From: Actinomycetota bacterium
Lineage (GTDB): Bacteria; Actinomycetota; Nitriliruptoria; Nitriliruptorales; Nitriliruptoraceae
DNA length: 64,000 nucleotides
Assembly: GCA_019347575.1 (NCBI GenBank)
Contig: JAHWKY010000013.1
Location: forward strand, 1 to 64,000
Direction of reading: 5' to 3'
In this document: positions 24,631-33,650 of the stretch, piece after piece
How the letters are laid out: each line of letters starts with the position of its first letter
Position numbering within the stretch: position 1 is the stretch's first letter
The notes under the pieces: generated by a model
Seen by the model: the letters and a program-made list of their open reading frames with translations, nothing else
Database searches by the model: none
Told to the model about the DNA's origin: nothing
Translations under genes and position numbers: made by a program

Positions 24631-26940
24631 GTGAGCACCTCCGGACAGCTCGCAGAGGGGTCCTCGGTGCACGAGCGGCTGGACGGTCGGCGCATCCTGC
24701 TCACGGGTGTCACCGGCTTCGTGGGGCAGGCGCTGCTCGAACGTCTGCTGTCCTACCTGCCGCGGGCGCGCCTCGTGCTGCTGGTCCGCCCGGTTCCGGG
24801 GGCCTCGGGACGTGACCGCGTCGCGGATCTGCTGACCAAGCCGGTGTTCGACCGCCTGCGCGCGGGCCTCGGCGACGGTGGCGCGCAGCGGATCCTGGAT
24901 CAGCGGATCGACGTGATCGAGGCCGATCTGACCGAGGCCGTCCCGGCGCTGCCCGACGACCTCGACGTGGTGGTCCACCTCGCCGGGACCGTCTCGTTCG
25001 ACCCGCCCATCGACGTCGCGTTCCAGATCAACCTGCTCGGAACCCGCCGCTTGCACGAGGCGCTGCGCGCGTCCGGGAGCGAACCCCACGTCGTGCACGT
25101 GTCCACGGCCTACGTCGCCGGCCTGGCCAAGGGCGTCGTGCCGGAGGCACCGCTCCAGCACGACGTCGACTGGCGCGTCGAGGCCGACGCGGCGCTGGCA
25201 GCGCGGACCGCCACCGAGCAGACGTCGCGGGGCCCCGACCTGCTCGAACGACTCCTCGACGATGCCAACGTCGCCCACAGCCGTGCCGGCCCCAGGACGG
25301 TCGCCCGATCGGCGGAGCAACGCCGCGGCGCGTGGGTCCACGACCGGCTCGTCGCTCAGGGTCGCCAACGAGCCCGCAGCCTCGGCTGGCCGGACGTCTA
25401 CACGTTCAGCAAGGCGCTCGGCGAGCGCTGTGCGGAGGACCTGCACGGTGACTTGCCGCTGTCCATCGTGCGACCGTCCATCATCGAGAGCGCCCTCAGG
25501 CATCCACGGCCAGGCTGGATCGAAGGCTTCAAGATGGCCGAGCCGATCATCCTCGGCTACGGGCGCGGGGACATCCCGGATTTCCCCGGGGTCCGCGATG
25601 CGGTGATCGACATCATCCCGGTCGACCTGGTGGTCAACGCGCTGGTGGCGATCGCCGCCCACCCACCCGCCGCCGGGGACCGGCTCCACTACCACGTCTC
25701 GTCGGGCGCCCGCAACCCGCTGACGTTCGACGAGCTCTACGAGCTGGTCCGCGGCTACTTCGCGCGGGAGCCGTTCGTGCACCCGCGCGAGGGGGAGATC
25801 GCCCCGCCGGACTGGCGCTTCCGTGGCAGCCGACGGGTCATGCGGATGCTCGAGGTCGCGGAGAAGGGCGTGGACGTCGCCGACCGGCTGGTCGCGCGGC
25901 TGCCGCGTTCCGACCGCACCCGCTCCGCCGCCCGTGGCCTCGACCGGCAGCGACGGCGACTGGAGTTCGTCCGCCGCTACGCCGACATCTACGGCCCCTA
26001 CGCCGAGCTGGAGGTCCTCTACGCCGACGACCGTACGCACGCGCTGTTCCGCTCGATCACCGAGCGCGACCGCCGGGACCTCCCCTTCGACGCCGCCGCG
26101 ATCGACTGGCCGCACTACCTCCAGGAGGTCCACTGTCCCAGCGTCACCGCGAACCTGCGCCAGCCGCACGTCCCCCGCCAGCGGACCGACGTCGCCGCCA
26201 ACGGCCTCCCCAGCCGGGCCGACGTGGTGGCGGTGTTCGACCTGGACGGCACGATCGTCGACACGAACGTCATCGAGTCGTACCTGTGGCTGCGGCTGGC
26301 CGAGCGGGGCGGCGCATGGATGGGCGAGATGGCGTCCCTGCTGCGCTCGCTGCCGCGCTACGTGGCGGCCGAGCGGCGGACGCGCGAGTCGTTCCTGCGT
26401 TCGTTCTACCAGCGCTACGAAGGGGCGGACCTCGAGGGACTGCGTCGCCTGGTCGACGAGCACGTCACCCCGGTCGTCCTCGGGCGGAGCGCCCCGGCCG
26501 CGCTGCGGCGCGTGCGCGAGCACCGTACCGCGGGACATCGGACGGTCCTGCTCACCGGCGCGATCGACCTGCTCACCCGGCCGATCGCGGCGCTGTTCGA
26601 CGAGATCGTCGCGGCGGAACTCGCCACCGACGAACGGGGCGTCTGCACCGGGAACCTGGCGACCCTGCCGCTCGTCGGCGAGGCGCGCGCCGCGTGGTTG
26701 CGTCGCTACGCCCACCGGATGGGGCTGGACCTGGACGCGTCGTACGCGTACGCCGATAGCCACTCCGACGTGCCACTACTGGAGGCGGTGGGCAACCCGG
26801 TGGCCGTGAACCCGGACGTGGCCCTGTTCCGCGCGGCCCGGTCTGCTCGTCCCCGCTGGACGGTGGAGGAGTGGCGGCTGGTCGACGAGACGCCGCGCGT
26901 GCTGGCCTCGACCGCCGCGCCACGGCGAGGCCACGCGTGA
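24631..26940 (+). CDS. Fatty acyl-CoA reductase fused to HAD-type phosphatase
   Basis: A 769-residue two-domain protein. Residues about 20-430 are a NAD_binding_4 reductase: the dinucleotide loop GVTGFVG, the strand VVHLAGTVSFDPP, the active-site Tyr257 and Lys261 in YTFSK and SIVRPSIIES. This resembles fatty acyl-CoA reductases that make fatty aldehyde or alcohol. Residues about 530-745 are a HAD-IB (SerB-like) hydrolase with the nucleophile DLDGT (Asp537), the VLLTGA motif and the DSHSDVPLLEAVG acidic motif. The GTG start at 24631 opens a four-gene cluster coupled by overlaps. The pair of activities suggests reduction of an acyl chain and dephosphorylation of a glycerolipid or alkyl phosphate. 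Confidence 0.85.
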   Translation: MSTSGQLAEGSSVHERLDGRRILLTGVTGFVGQALLERLLSYLPRARLVLLVRPVPGASGRDRVADLLTKPVFDRLRAGLGDGGAQRILDQRIDVIEADLTEAVPALPDDLDVVVHLAGTVSFDPPIDVAFQINLLGTRRLHEALRASGSEPHVVHVSTAYVAGLAKGVVPEAPLQHDVDWRVEADAALAARTATEQTSRGPDLLERLLDDANVAHSRAGPRTVARSAEQRRGAWVHDRLVAQGRQRARSLGWPDVYTFSKALGERCAEDLHGDLPLSIVRPSIIESALRHPRPGWIEGFKMAEPIILGYGRGDIPDFPGVRDAVIDIIPVDLVVNALVAIAAHPPAAGDRLHYHVSSGARNPLTFDELYELVRGYFAREPFVHPREGEIAPPDWRFRGSRRVMRMLEVAEKGVDVADRLVARLPRSDRTRSAARGLDRQRRRLEFVRRYADIYGPYAELEVLYADDRTHALFRSITERDRRDLPFDAAAIDWPHYLQEVHCPSVTANLRQPHVPRQRTDVAANGLPSRADVVAVFDLDGTIVDTNVIESYLWLRLAERGGAWMGEMASLLRSLPRYVAAERRTRESFLRSFYQRYEGADLEGLRRLVDEHVTPVVLGRSAPAALRRVREHRTAGHRTVLLTGAIDLLTRPIAALFDEIVAAELATDERGVCTGNLATLPLVGEARAAWLRRYAHRMGLDLDASYAYADSHSDVPLLEAVGNPVAVNPDVALFRAARSARPRWTVEEWRLVDETPRVLASTAAPRRGHA

Positions 26941-28160
26941 GGATCCAGGCCCTGGAGCTGTACCGGTCCGTGCCGCGGTACGTCGCGGCCCGCGTGGTCG
27001 GGTCTCGACTGCCTGGCCTGTTGGCTGGTCCCGTCGCCCCGCTCAGGCTGGTCACGAACGACGAGCCGCGCCCGCTGGGTCCGGGTTGGACCCGGGTCCG
27101 GCCGCGGCTGGCGGGGATCTGCGGATCCGACCTGGCGACCATCGCGGGGCGGTCATCGTTCTACTTCTCCCCGCTGGTGTCCCTGCCGTTCGTACCCGGG
27201 CACGAGGTCGTCGGTGAGGTCATCGACGACGTCGATGACCTCCCTCCCGGCACCCGCGTGGTCCTCGACCCGATCCTGGCGTGCGCTGCACGCGGCCTCG
27301 ACCCCTGCAGCGCCTGCGTCACCGGGCGGCACGACCGCTGCGACCACATCACCGTCGGACACGTGTCGCCGGGCCTACAGACCGGCTACTGCGCCGATAC
27401 GGGGGGCGGCTGGAGCCGCATGTTCGTCGCCCACCGCTCCCAGCTCCACCCCATCCCCGACGAACTGCCGGACGAGCGGGCGGTGCTGGTCGAGCCACTG
27501 GCCTGTGCGGTGCACGCCGCCGAGCGCGCCCAGGTCGACGACACGGCCGACGTACTGCTCGTCGGTGCTGGGACGGTCGGTCTGTTCACCCTGCTGGCGC
27601 TGCGGGCGTTCACCCCAGCGGGGCGGATCACCGTGGTGGCCAAGCACCGCAGACAGGCCGAGCTCGCCCGCCGGTTCGGCGCCACCGAGGTGGTCTCTCC
27701 AGGCGAGGTGGTCGGTGCGGTGCGGCGCGCGACGCGGGCGCTCCGGCTCGACCCCGAGCGCGGCGGCGGCTTCCTGCTCGGCGGGGTCGACGTCGCGATC
27801 GACTGCGTCGGTTCGAGGACCAGCCTCGACACCGCCCTGCGTACGGTCCGCAGCGGCGGACGGGTGGTCCTCGCCGGCCTGCCGACGGAAGGGGCGGATC
27901 TCACCCCTGCCTGGTTCCGCGAGTTGGAGATCGTCGGCGCCTACGCGAGCACGGCGAACCCCGTCGGCGGGCTTCACGCGTCGACGTTCGACGCAGCCGT
28001 CGGGCTGGCCACCGATGCTGCGCTGGGCGACGCCGTCGGTGCCACCTACCGGCTGCCCGCGTGGCGTGAGGCCATCGATCACGCCCTGTCCGCCGGCTCG
28101 TTGGGGACGATCAAGGTCGCTTTCGACCTGCGCGATCACCGCGGTGAGGAGGACGCCTGA
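26937..28160 (+). CDS. Zinc-dependent alcohol dehydrogenase (MDR family)
   Basis: A 407-residue medium-chain dehydrogenase. The catalytic zinc site appears as CGSD and PGHEVVGEV. A structural-zinc-like cysteine group is present but altered (ACAARGLDPCSACVTGRHDRC). The Rossmann domain has VLLVGAGTVGLFTLLAL. The GTG overlaps the reductase stop by four bases. An extra N-terminal stretch of about 60 residues precedes the usual start of the fold. It could interconvert the fatty aldehyde and alcohol of the preceding enzyme, or act on a polyol head group. Confidence 0.85.
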   Translation: MRIQALELYRSVPRYVAARVVGSRLPGLLAGPVAPLRLVTNDEPRPLGPGWTRVRPRLAGICGSDLATIAGRSSFYFSPLVSLPFVPGHEVVGEVIDDVDDLPPGTRVVLDPILACAARGLDPCSACVTGRHDRCDHITVGHVSPGLQTGYCADTGGGWSRMFVAHRSQLHPIPDELPDERAVLVEPLACAVHAAERAQVDDTADVLLVGAGTVGLFTLLALRAFTPAGRITVVAKHRRQAELARRFGATEVVSPGEVVGAVRRATRALRLDPERGGGFLLGGVDVAIDCVGSRTSLDTALRTVRSGGRVVLAGLPTEGADLTPAWFRELEIVGAYASTANPVGGLHASTFDAAVGLATDAALGDAVGATYRLPAWREAIDHALSAGSLGTIKVAFDLRDHRGEEDA

Positions 28161-28228
28161 TGAGCTATCGAACATCACCCCCCAGGCCGGCAACGCCGGC
28201 CCCTCCCCCCTTGAGGGGGGAGGCATGA
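28160..28228 (+). CDS. Possible 22-aa proline-rich leader ORF bridging to larA-like gene
   Basis: An ATG overlaps the dehydrogenase stop (TGATG) and opens a 22-codon frame, MSYRTSPPRPATPAPPPLRG and two more residues, whose TGA overlaps the ATG of the next gene (ATGA). Most of it is encoded by the family-B repeat, which shifts the frame. It contains a PPP run of the kind that slows ribosomes without EF-P. Whether it is translated is not known; it could pass ribosomes to the next gene through the hairpin. Confidence 0.3.
   Translation: MSYRTSPPRPATPAPPPLRGEA
28181..28224 (+). repeat. Family-B double hairpin, third copy
   Basis: A single 44-base unit with the hairpin GGCCGGC-AAC-GCCGGCC and a 10-base stem ending AGGGGGGAGG (28202-28223), identical to the copies at 10029-10135 except for two loop bases (TG for CC). 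It ends one base before the ATG at 28225, exactly as the second copy does before the ligase gene. Confidence 0.8.
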
Positions 28229-29802
28229 CCCGTCCCGGTTTCGTCCTGGAGGTCGACGAGCGCACGCCTCCGCTGCTCGTCCACGAAGGCGAGGGGTTCC
28301 GACTGGAGGACTTCCCGCTCGGGACCCGGGTGGTCTACCCGCCGGATCCTCTGCCCGGCGTACGCGATCTCGATGCCGCCATCGAGGATGCGTTGCTCCG
28401 CCCTCACGGCTCCGAGCCCCTGCCGGAGCTGCTCCGCGCGGGCATGCGTCTGACCATCGCCTTCGATGACCTGTCCCTGCCGCTGCCGCCGATGCGGACG
28501 CCCGACATCCGCCAGCGCATCATCGAGCACGTCCTCGAACACGCGGCACATGCTGGCGTCGACGACGTCGAGCTGGTCGCCGCCAACGCCCTGCACCGGC
28601 GGATGACCCCTGACGAGCTCGAGCGGCTCCTCGGCGAGCGTGTGTTCCGGTCGTTCTGGCCCGACCGGCTGCGCAACTTCGACGCCGAGGATCCCGACGA
28701 TCTGGAGTTCATCGGCACCACCGATCGGGACGAGGAGGTCGAGATCTGCCGACGGGCGGCCACCTCGGACCTTCTCGTCTACGTGAACATCAACCTGGTC
28801 GCGATGGACGGCGGCCACAAGTCCGTCCCGGTCGGCCTGGCCGGCTACCGCAGCCTGCGCCACCACCACAACGTCGACACGATGCTGCACTCGACCAGCT
28901 ACATGGACCCACCGAACTCGGCGCTGCACAGCTCGGCGGGGCGGATGGGCCGGCTGCTGGCCGACCACCTGCGGATCTTCACGATCGAGACGACCCTCAA
29001 CAACGAGACCTTCCCCGAACCGCTGGGCTTCCTCAACGGCCGGGAGTGGGAGTGGTCGTTGAAGGACCAGGCCACGATGCTGGCGGTCCGCCGGGGCCTG
29101 GACGTGATGCCCCGCTGGGCCCGCAGGAAGGTGTTCCACGCCACCGCGGCCCCGTACGGGGTCACCGGTATCAACGCCGGCGAGACCGAGGCCGTCCACG
29201 AACGCACCCTGGTCAACGTCCACCGCCAGCAGCTGGTCGAGGTCGACGGGCAGTCCGACGTGCTGGTCACCGGCGTGCCGTACGTCGGCCCCTACAACGT
29301 GAACTCGATCATGAACCCGATCCTGGCGATGTGCCTGGGGCTGGGTTACTTCTTCAACATGTACCGGGGCCGGCCGCTGGTGCGACCCGGCGGGGCGATG
29401 ATCCTGTACCACCCGGTGGCCCGGGAGTTCCACCAGGTCCACCACCCCAGCTACATCGACTTCTTCGAGGAGGTGCTGGCCGAGAGCACCGACCCGGCCA
29501 CGATCGAGAAGAAGTTCGAGCAGCGGTACGCGACCGACCCCTGGTACATCCACCTGTACCGGACCTCGTACGCCTACCACGGCGTCCACCCGTTCTACAT
29601 GTGGTACTGGGGGGCGCACGCGCTGGACCACCTGCGAGATGTCGTCTGGGTCGGCGCCGACCGGCGCAGCGTCGAGCGGATGGGGTTCCAGGCGGCCTCG
29701 ACGCTGTCGGACGCTCTCGAGATGGTCAGCGGGTCGGTCGGTCGCCACCCGACGATCACCTACCTCCACTCGCCGCCCCTCGCGCTGGCGGAGGTGCGCT
29801 GA
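28225..29802 (+). CDS. LarA/DUF2088-family protein (lactate racemase-like)
   Basis: A 525-residue protein related to LarA, the nickel-pincer-nucleotide lactate racemase. Two marks are visible: VAANALHRRMTPDEL, like the LarA histidine segment, and MDGGHKSVPVGLAGYRSL, where LarA has a lysine that carries the cofactor (GGxK). The protein is about 100 residues longer than LarA. The C-terminal half has many aromatic and His residues (REFHQVHHPSYIDFF, YAYHGVHPFYMWYWG). No larB, larC or larE cofactor gene is in the window. A role in racemising or epimerising a 2-hydroxy group on a lipid precursor is a guess from its neighbours. Confidence 0.72.
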   Translation: MTRPGFVLEVDERTPPLLVHEGEGFRLEDFPLGTRVVYPPDPLPGVRDLDAAIEDALLRPHGSEPLPELLRAGMRLTIAFDDLSLPLPPMRTPDIRQRIIEHVLEHAAHAGVDDVELVAANALHRRMTPDELERLLGERVFRSFWPDRLRNFDAEDPDDLEFIGTTDRDEEVEICRRAATSDLLVYVNINLVAMDGGHKSVPVGLAGYRSLRHHHNVDTMLHSTSYMDPPNSALHSSAGRMGRLLADHLRIFTIETTLNNETFPEPLGFLNGREWEWSLKDQATMLAVRRGLDVMPRWARRKVFHATAAPYGVTGINAGETEAVHERTLVNVHRQQLVEVDGQSDVLVTGVPYVGPYNVNSIMNPILAMCLGLGYFFNMYRGRPLVRPGGAMILYHPVAREFHQVHHPSYIDFFEEVLAESTDPATIEKKFEQRYATDPWYIHLYRTSYAYHGVHPFYMWYWGAHALDHLRDVVWVGADRRSVERMGFQAASTLSDALEMVSGSVGRHPTITYLHSPPLALAEVR

Positions 29803-30707
29803 TGCCCTCCCTGCGACGGGACCTCGAGCAGGTGGCGCGTGGCTGGCGGTGGACACGCCAACCGCTGGTGCCCACCACGGCCGAGCCGCACGCCCCGCCA
29901 CGAGAGACCCGGTACTTCTCGACCGCCTGGGCACGGACCCGCCCGGTCAGCTCGATCCGGGACGCGCTCCAACGGTTCGCTCTCAAGCCACTGGTGTGGT
30001 CGCAGGTACGTCCTCGGGTGCACGGACTGGACCGCCTCGAGGGCCTGGAGGGACCGGTGGTGTTGGCCGGCAACCACGCCAGCCACCTCGACGCTCCGCT
30101 GATCCTGTGCTCGTTGCCGCACGAGTGGCGCCGCCGGACAGCGACGGCAGCCGCGTCGGACTACTTCTTCGATGCGTGGTGGCGCGCGACCGGCACCACG
30201 CTGGTGTTCAACACCTTCCCGGTCGACCGCGGCCGAGGCCGGCTGACCGACACGCCGGGCGAGCTGCTCGACGACGGTTGGAACCTGCTGATCTTCCCGG
30301 AGGGCACCCGCTCCGACGACGGCTGGGTGCACCGGTTCCGGCGGGGCGCGTCGTTCCTGTGCGTGCAGCACCAGGTGCCGGCGGTCCCGTTCGCCGTACG
30401 GGGGACCTTCGCGGCGATGCCGCGAGGTCGAGGCTGGCCGCGGCCGGGGCGGCCGGCGGTGTCGTTGCGCTTCGGGCCGCCGCTGTCGCCCGCGGAGGGC
30501 GAGGCGTTCCGGTCGTTCAACCAGCGGCTGGAGGCCGCGGTCGCTCGACTGCTCGACGAGGACCGGTCGACGTGGTGGGAGTCGCTGCGCCGGGCCGCCG
30601 ACGATGCCACCCCCCCTGCGGGCGGCCCGGACCACGCGAGGTGGCGGCGCGTGTGGGCCTCCTCGGAGCCGCTGCCCGACGGGCGCAGGCGCGTGTTCCG
30701 CCGCTGA
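29802..30707 (+). CDS. PlsC-type 1-acylglycerol-phosphate acyltransferase
   Basis: A 301-residue acyltransferase of the LPLAT/PlsC superfamily, with the catalytic NHASHLD (H-x4-D) at about residue 88, the substrate motif FNTFPVDRGRG, FPEGTRS at about 164 and VPAVPFAVRG. There is no clear long membrane helix, and the N-terminal 60 residues are specific to this protein. The ATG shares a base with the larA-like stop. It probably esterifies a glycerol, alcohol or hydroxyl group with an acyl-CoA as the last step of the cluster. Confidence 0.85.
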   Translation: MPSLRRDLEQVARGWRWTRQPLVPTTAEPHAPPRETRYFSTAWARTRPVSSIRDALQRFALKPLVWSQVRPRVHGLDRLEGLEGPVVLAGNHASHLDAPLILCSLPHEWRRRTATAAASDYFFDAWWRATGTTLVFNTFPVDRGRGRLTDTPGELLDDGWNLLIFPEGTRSDDGWVHRFRRGASFLCVQHQVPAVPFAVRGTFAAMPRGRGWPRPGRPAVSLRFGPPLSPAEGEAFRSFNQRLEAAVARLLDEDRSTWWESLRRAADDATPPAGGPDHARWRRVWASSEPLPDGRRRVFRR

Positions 30708-30722
30708 ACGCCGCCGCTCGTG

Positions 30723-31886
30723 TCACTCTCGTGGGTCGCCGTTCCCGGGGCGACGGGCGACGCGGCGTGCCAACCACAGCGGCAGCCGGAACACGGTGCG
30801 GCCCGTGTCGAACACGGCCCGCGCGCCGTACTGCGGCACCTTCAGCACCTGTCCGAGGACCGGGATGTCGAGCGTGCGTTCCAGTCGGCTGCGGCGTGCC
30901 TGGACGTCCGCCTCCGCACGGCTCCCGATCCATCCCTGGAGGCGGAAGATCACCAGCCCGCCGACCGCGATGGACACGAACACGCCCCACACGAGCGGGT
31001 ACGCCCACGTCTCGTCGAGTTCGGGCATGTGCACGAAGTTCATCCCGTAGATGCTCGCGACCACGCTGATCGGCAGCAGCAGCGCCGAGAACATGGTCAG
31101 GACCTTGAGCATGCGGTTGAGGTCGTCGTCGACCGCGGCCCGGTACTGGTCGTGGGCGTGCATGGCGAGCTGGCCGTAGGACTCGATCAGCTCGCCCATG
31201 CGGAAGACGTGATCGAAGATGTCGCGGAACAGGACGGTGTCGTCGTCGGAGAACACCGTGCTCCCGTCACGGCCCAGGCGACGGACGACCTCGGCCTGGG
31301 GCAGCACGACCCGGCGAAGTTCGACGAGGTCACGCTGCAGCGCGAAGATCTCCCGACGGGTGGTCTGGGTGGGACGGCTGAGGATGTCCTCCTCGATGAG
31401 CTCGAGCCGCTGCTCCATCTGGACGACGAAGGGAGCGAACACGTCGCCCATCACGTCGAGCAGGTGGTGCACCAGCTGACCGGGCCGTTCGAAACCGAGG
31501 CCGCCGAGGTCGTCGATGCGCTCGCCCACCATGCGGACCGACGTGATGGGCTCGACGTGGTGGGTCACGACGACGTTGCCGCGCACCACGATGTCGAGCT
31601 CGGTGGTCCCGATCTCGAGACCGGAGCGCTCGATCGCGATGGCGTGGACGGTCATGAGCACCTGATCGGGGTACGCGTCGAGCTTGGGTAGGTGGCGGTC
31701 CTCGAACATGTCCTCGATGATCAGCTGGTGCAGGTGGAGCGCCGGTGACGACACGACACCCTGCTCCTCGTCGGTCGGTGCGTCGAGATCGATCCACACG
31801 AGCCCGGGACCATCGATGACGTCTGCGAGGTCGCGCCGCTCGACGACACGTGCGCTGCCGTCGCTGAGGTGCCGGATGGTCAGCAT
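30723..31886 (-). CDS. corA: CorA-family magnesium/cobalt channel
   Basis: A 387-residue CorA-type divalent cation transporter. The long cytoplasmic part (about 1-270) includes the helical HVFRMGELIESYGQLAMHAH stalk and two membrane segments follow, the first ending in the selectivity motif YGMNF, then a short loop and FVSIAVGGLVIF. An unusual C-terminal extension of about 70 residues, basic and partly hydrophobic, follows the second helix. The ATG at 31886 was chosen because it begins the normal MLTIRHL start. A copy of its last codons lies at 24548-24588. Confidence 0.9.
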   Translation of the reverse strand: MLTIRHLSDGSARVVERRDLADVIDGPGLVWIDLDAPTDEEQGVVSSPALHLHQLIIEDMFEDRHLPKLDAYPDQVLMTVHAIAIERSGLEIGTTELDIVVRGNVVVTHHVEPITSVRMVGERIDDLGGLGFERPGQLVHHLLDVMGDVFAPFVVQMEQRLELIEEDILSRPTQTTRREIFALQRDLVELRRVVLPQAEVVRRLGRDGSTVFSDDDTVLFRDIFDHVFRMGELIESYGQLAMHAHDQYRAAVDDDLNRMLKVLTMFSALLLPISVVASIYGMNFVHMPELDETWAYPLVWGVFVSIAVGGLVIFRLQGWIGSRAEADVQARRSRLERTLDIPVLGQVLKVPQYGARAVFDTGRTVFRLPLWLARRVARRPGNGDPRE

Positions 31887-32039
31887 CGGAGGCTCCGCTC
31901 GGCCCTGGGACTCGCGCGGCAGGCTACGGAGGTGCTGCGGCGACACGGTGGAGGCGGGGACGGCGCGCCGGACAGCCTGGGTAGGCTCGGGCCGCAACGT
32001 GCCCTGCACGCACGTGTCCCCCGACCGTCAAGGAGCCGC

Positions 32040-33647
32040 GTGCCCGCGCACAGCCTCACCGGGGACGACGTCCGGTCGCTCCTCGAGCGCGTCCACAGCG
32101 CCTTCGCGGCCCACCGCGACGAGATCGACGCGCTGAACGTCTTCCCCGTCCCCGACGGTGACACCGGGACCAACCTCGTCTTCACCGTGCGCAGTGCCCT
32201 CGAGGAGCTGCACGACGTCGCCCCGACCGAGCTGTGGGATGCGCTCGTGCGGGGCGCCATGATGGGAGCACGGGGCAACTCCGGGGTGATCTTCAGCCAG
32301 GTGCTCCGCGGGTTGGCCGAGGCGCTGGCTGAGCTCGGCGACACCGCCCCGACACCCGCCGCCCTCGCCGACGGGTGGAGACGTGCGCGCGACCTCGCCT
32401 ACGACGCCGTCGCTGACCCGCTCGAGGGGACCATGCTGAGCGCGATCTCCGCAGCCGCGGAGGCAGCACGCGACGAGCGCGACGCCGCTGACCTCGAGAC
32501 CGCGACCTCCCGCATCGTCTCACGGGTCCACGAAGCGGTCGCGCGCACACGTGAGCAGCTCGAGGCCAACCGCGCTGCCGGGGTCGTCGACGCCGGAGCG
32601 CGAGGGGTCGAGGTGTTCGCGATCGCCGTCCACGACCACGTCACGGGTGCGCCCGATGTCGATCACGATGCACCTGCTCCGGTCGTCGATCGCAGCAACG
32701 TGCGCAACGTCGCGAGGGAGGCTGGCTCGGACGACTACCGCTTCGAGGTGCAGTACCTGCTCGAGGCCGACGAGGACCGCGCCCCCGACCTGCGTGATGC
32801 GTTGCAGGAGCTCGGCGACTCGGTCGTCGTCGTCGCGGCGAGCGGCGTCATGAACGTCCACGTCCACACCAACGACATCGCCGCCGCGATCGACGCGGGT
32901 GCCGCCCTGGGGCGCGCGTGGCGCATCCAGGTCACCGAGTTTGCCGAGGAGCGTGCCGCCGCCGAGGAAGCGGAAGCGGTCGCCACCGGCGCGCCGTTCG
33001 CGGTCCTCGCGGTCCTGCCTGGACCGGGCTTGCGCGCGCTGGCGGAGGACAGCGGGGCCATCGCCATCCACGGCACCGCCGGAGATCTGCCGTCGGTCGC
33101 CGACCTGCTCCAGGGAGCTCGACGCAGCGGCGCCGACCGCGTCCTGGTCCTGCCAGGTCACCCCAACGTCGTACCGACGGCCCAGCAGGCGGCGAAGATC
33201 GCGGCGGAGGACGGCGGTCCGACCCTCGAGGTGATCGACGCCGTCACCAGCCCGCTGAGCGTGCTCGCCGCACTGGCCGTGGTCGATCCCTCGGACGCCG
33301 CGGCAACGGTGAACGCCGCGACACAGGCGGCGCACGGCTGTCGCGGAGGCGAGGTCGTGGCCGCCGTACGGGATGCCGACGGTCCCGCGGGGCACGTGCG
33401 GCGGGGTCAGTTCCTCGCCGTGGTTGATGGGGACGTCGTGGCGGTCCGCGATGAGCCGGTGGAGGCGCTCCAAGTGGTCGCGGCCACGTGTGACGCGGCC
33501 ACCGCCGAGGTGGTGACGCTCGTGGCCGGCGCTGACGTCGATGAGGACGAGCTCGAGCACGCGGTGTCGATCCTCGGCGAGGGCGCGGAGGTCGATGTGA
33601 TCGACGGCGGCCAGCGCCCCGTGCGCTTCTTCCTCGGCGCCGAGTGA
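32040..33647 (+). CDS. DAK2-domain protein (FakA/YloV family)
   Basis: A 535-residue protein with an N-terminal DhaL-like ATP-binding domain (LNVFPVPDGDTGTNL at about residues 34-48, GARGNSGVIFSQVLRG) and a C-terminal region of the FakA/YloV type (VMNVHVHTND, LVLPGHPNVVPTAQQAA). FakA phosphorylates fatty acids bound to FakB/DegV proteins. The actinobacterial homologue next to recG is strongly conserved and is assumed to do similar chemistry. The GTG at 32040 follows AAGGAG. recG starts three bases after its stop. Confidence 0.88.
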   Translation: MPAHSLTGDDVRSLLERVHSAFAAHRDEIDALNVFPVPDGDTGTNLVFTVRSALEELHDVAPTELWDALVRGAMMGARGNSGVIFSQVLRGLAEALAELGDTAPTPAALADGWRRARDLAYDAVADPLEGTMLSAISAAAEAARDERDAADLETATSRIVSRVHEAVARTREQLEANRAAGVVDAGARGVEVFAIAVHDHVTGAPDVDHDAPAPVVDRSNVRNVAREAGSDDYRFEVQYLLEADEDRAPDLRDALQELGDSVVVVAASGVMNVHVHTNDIAAAIDAGAALGRAWRIQVTEFAEERAAAEEAEAVATGAPFAVLAVLPGPGLRALAEDSGAIAIHGTAGDLPSVADLLQGARRSGADRVLVLPGHPNVVPTAQQAAKIAAEDGGPTLEVIDAVTSPLSVLAALAVVDPSDAAATVNAATQAAHGCRGGEVVAAVRDADGPAGHVRRGQFLAVVDGDVVAVRDEPVEALQVVAATCDAATAEVVTLVAGADVDEDELEHAVSILGEGAEVDVIDGGQRPVRFFLGAE

Positions 33648-33650
33648 CCC

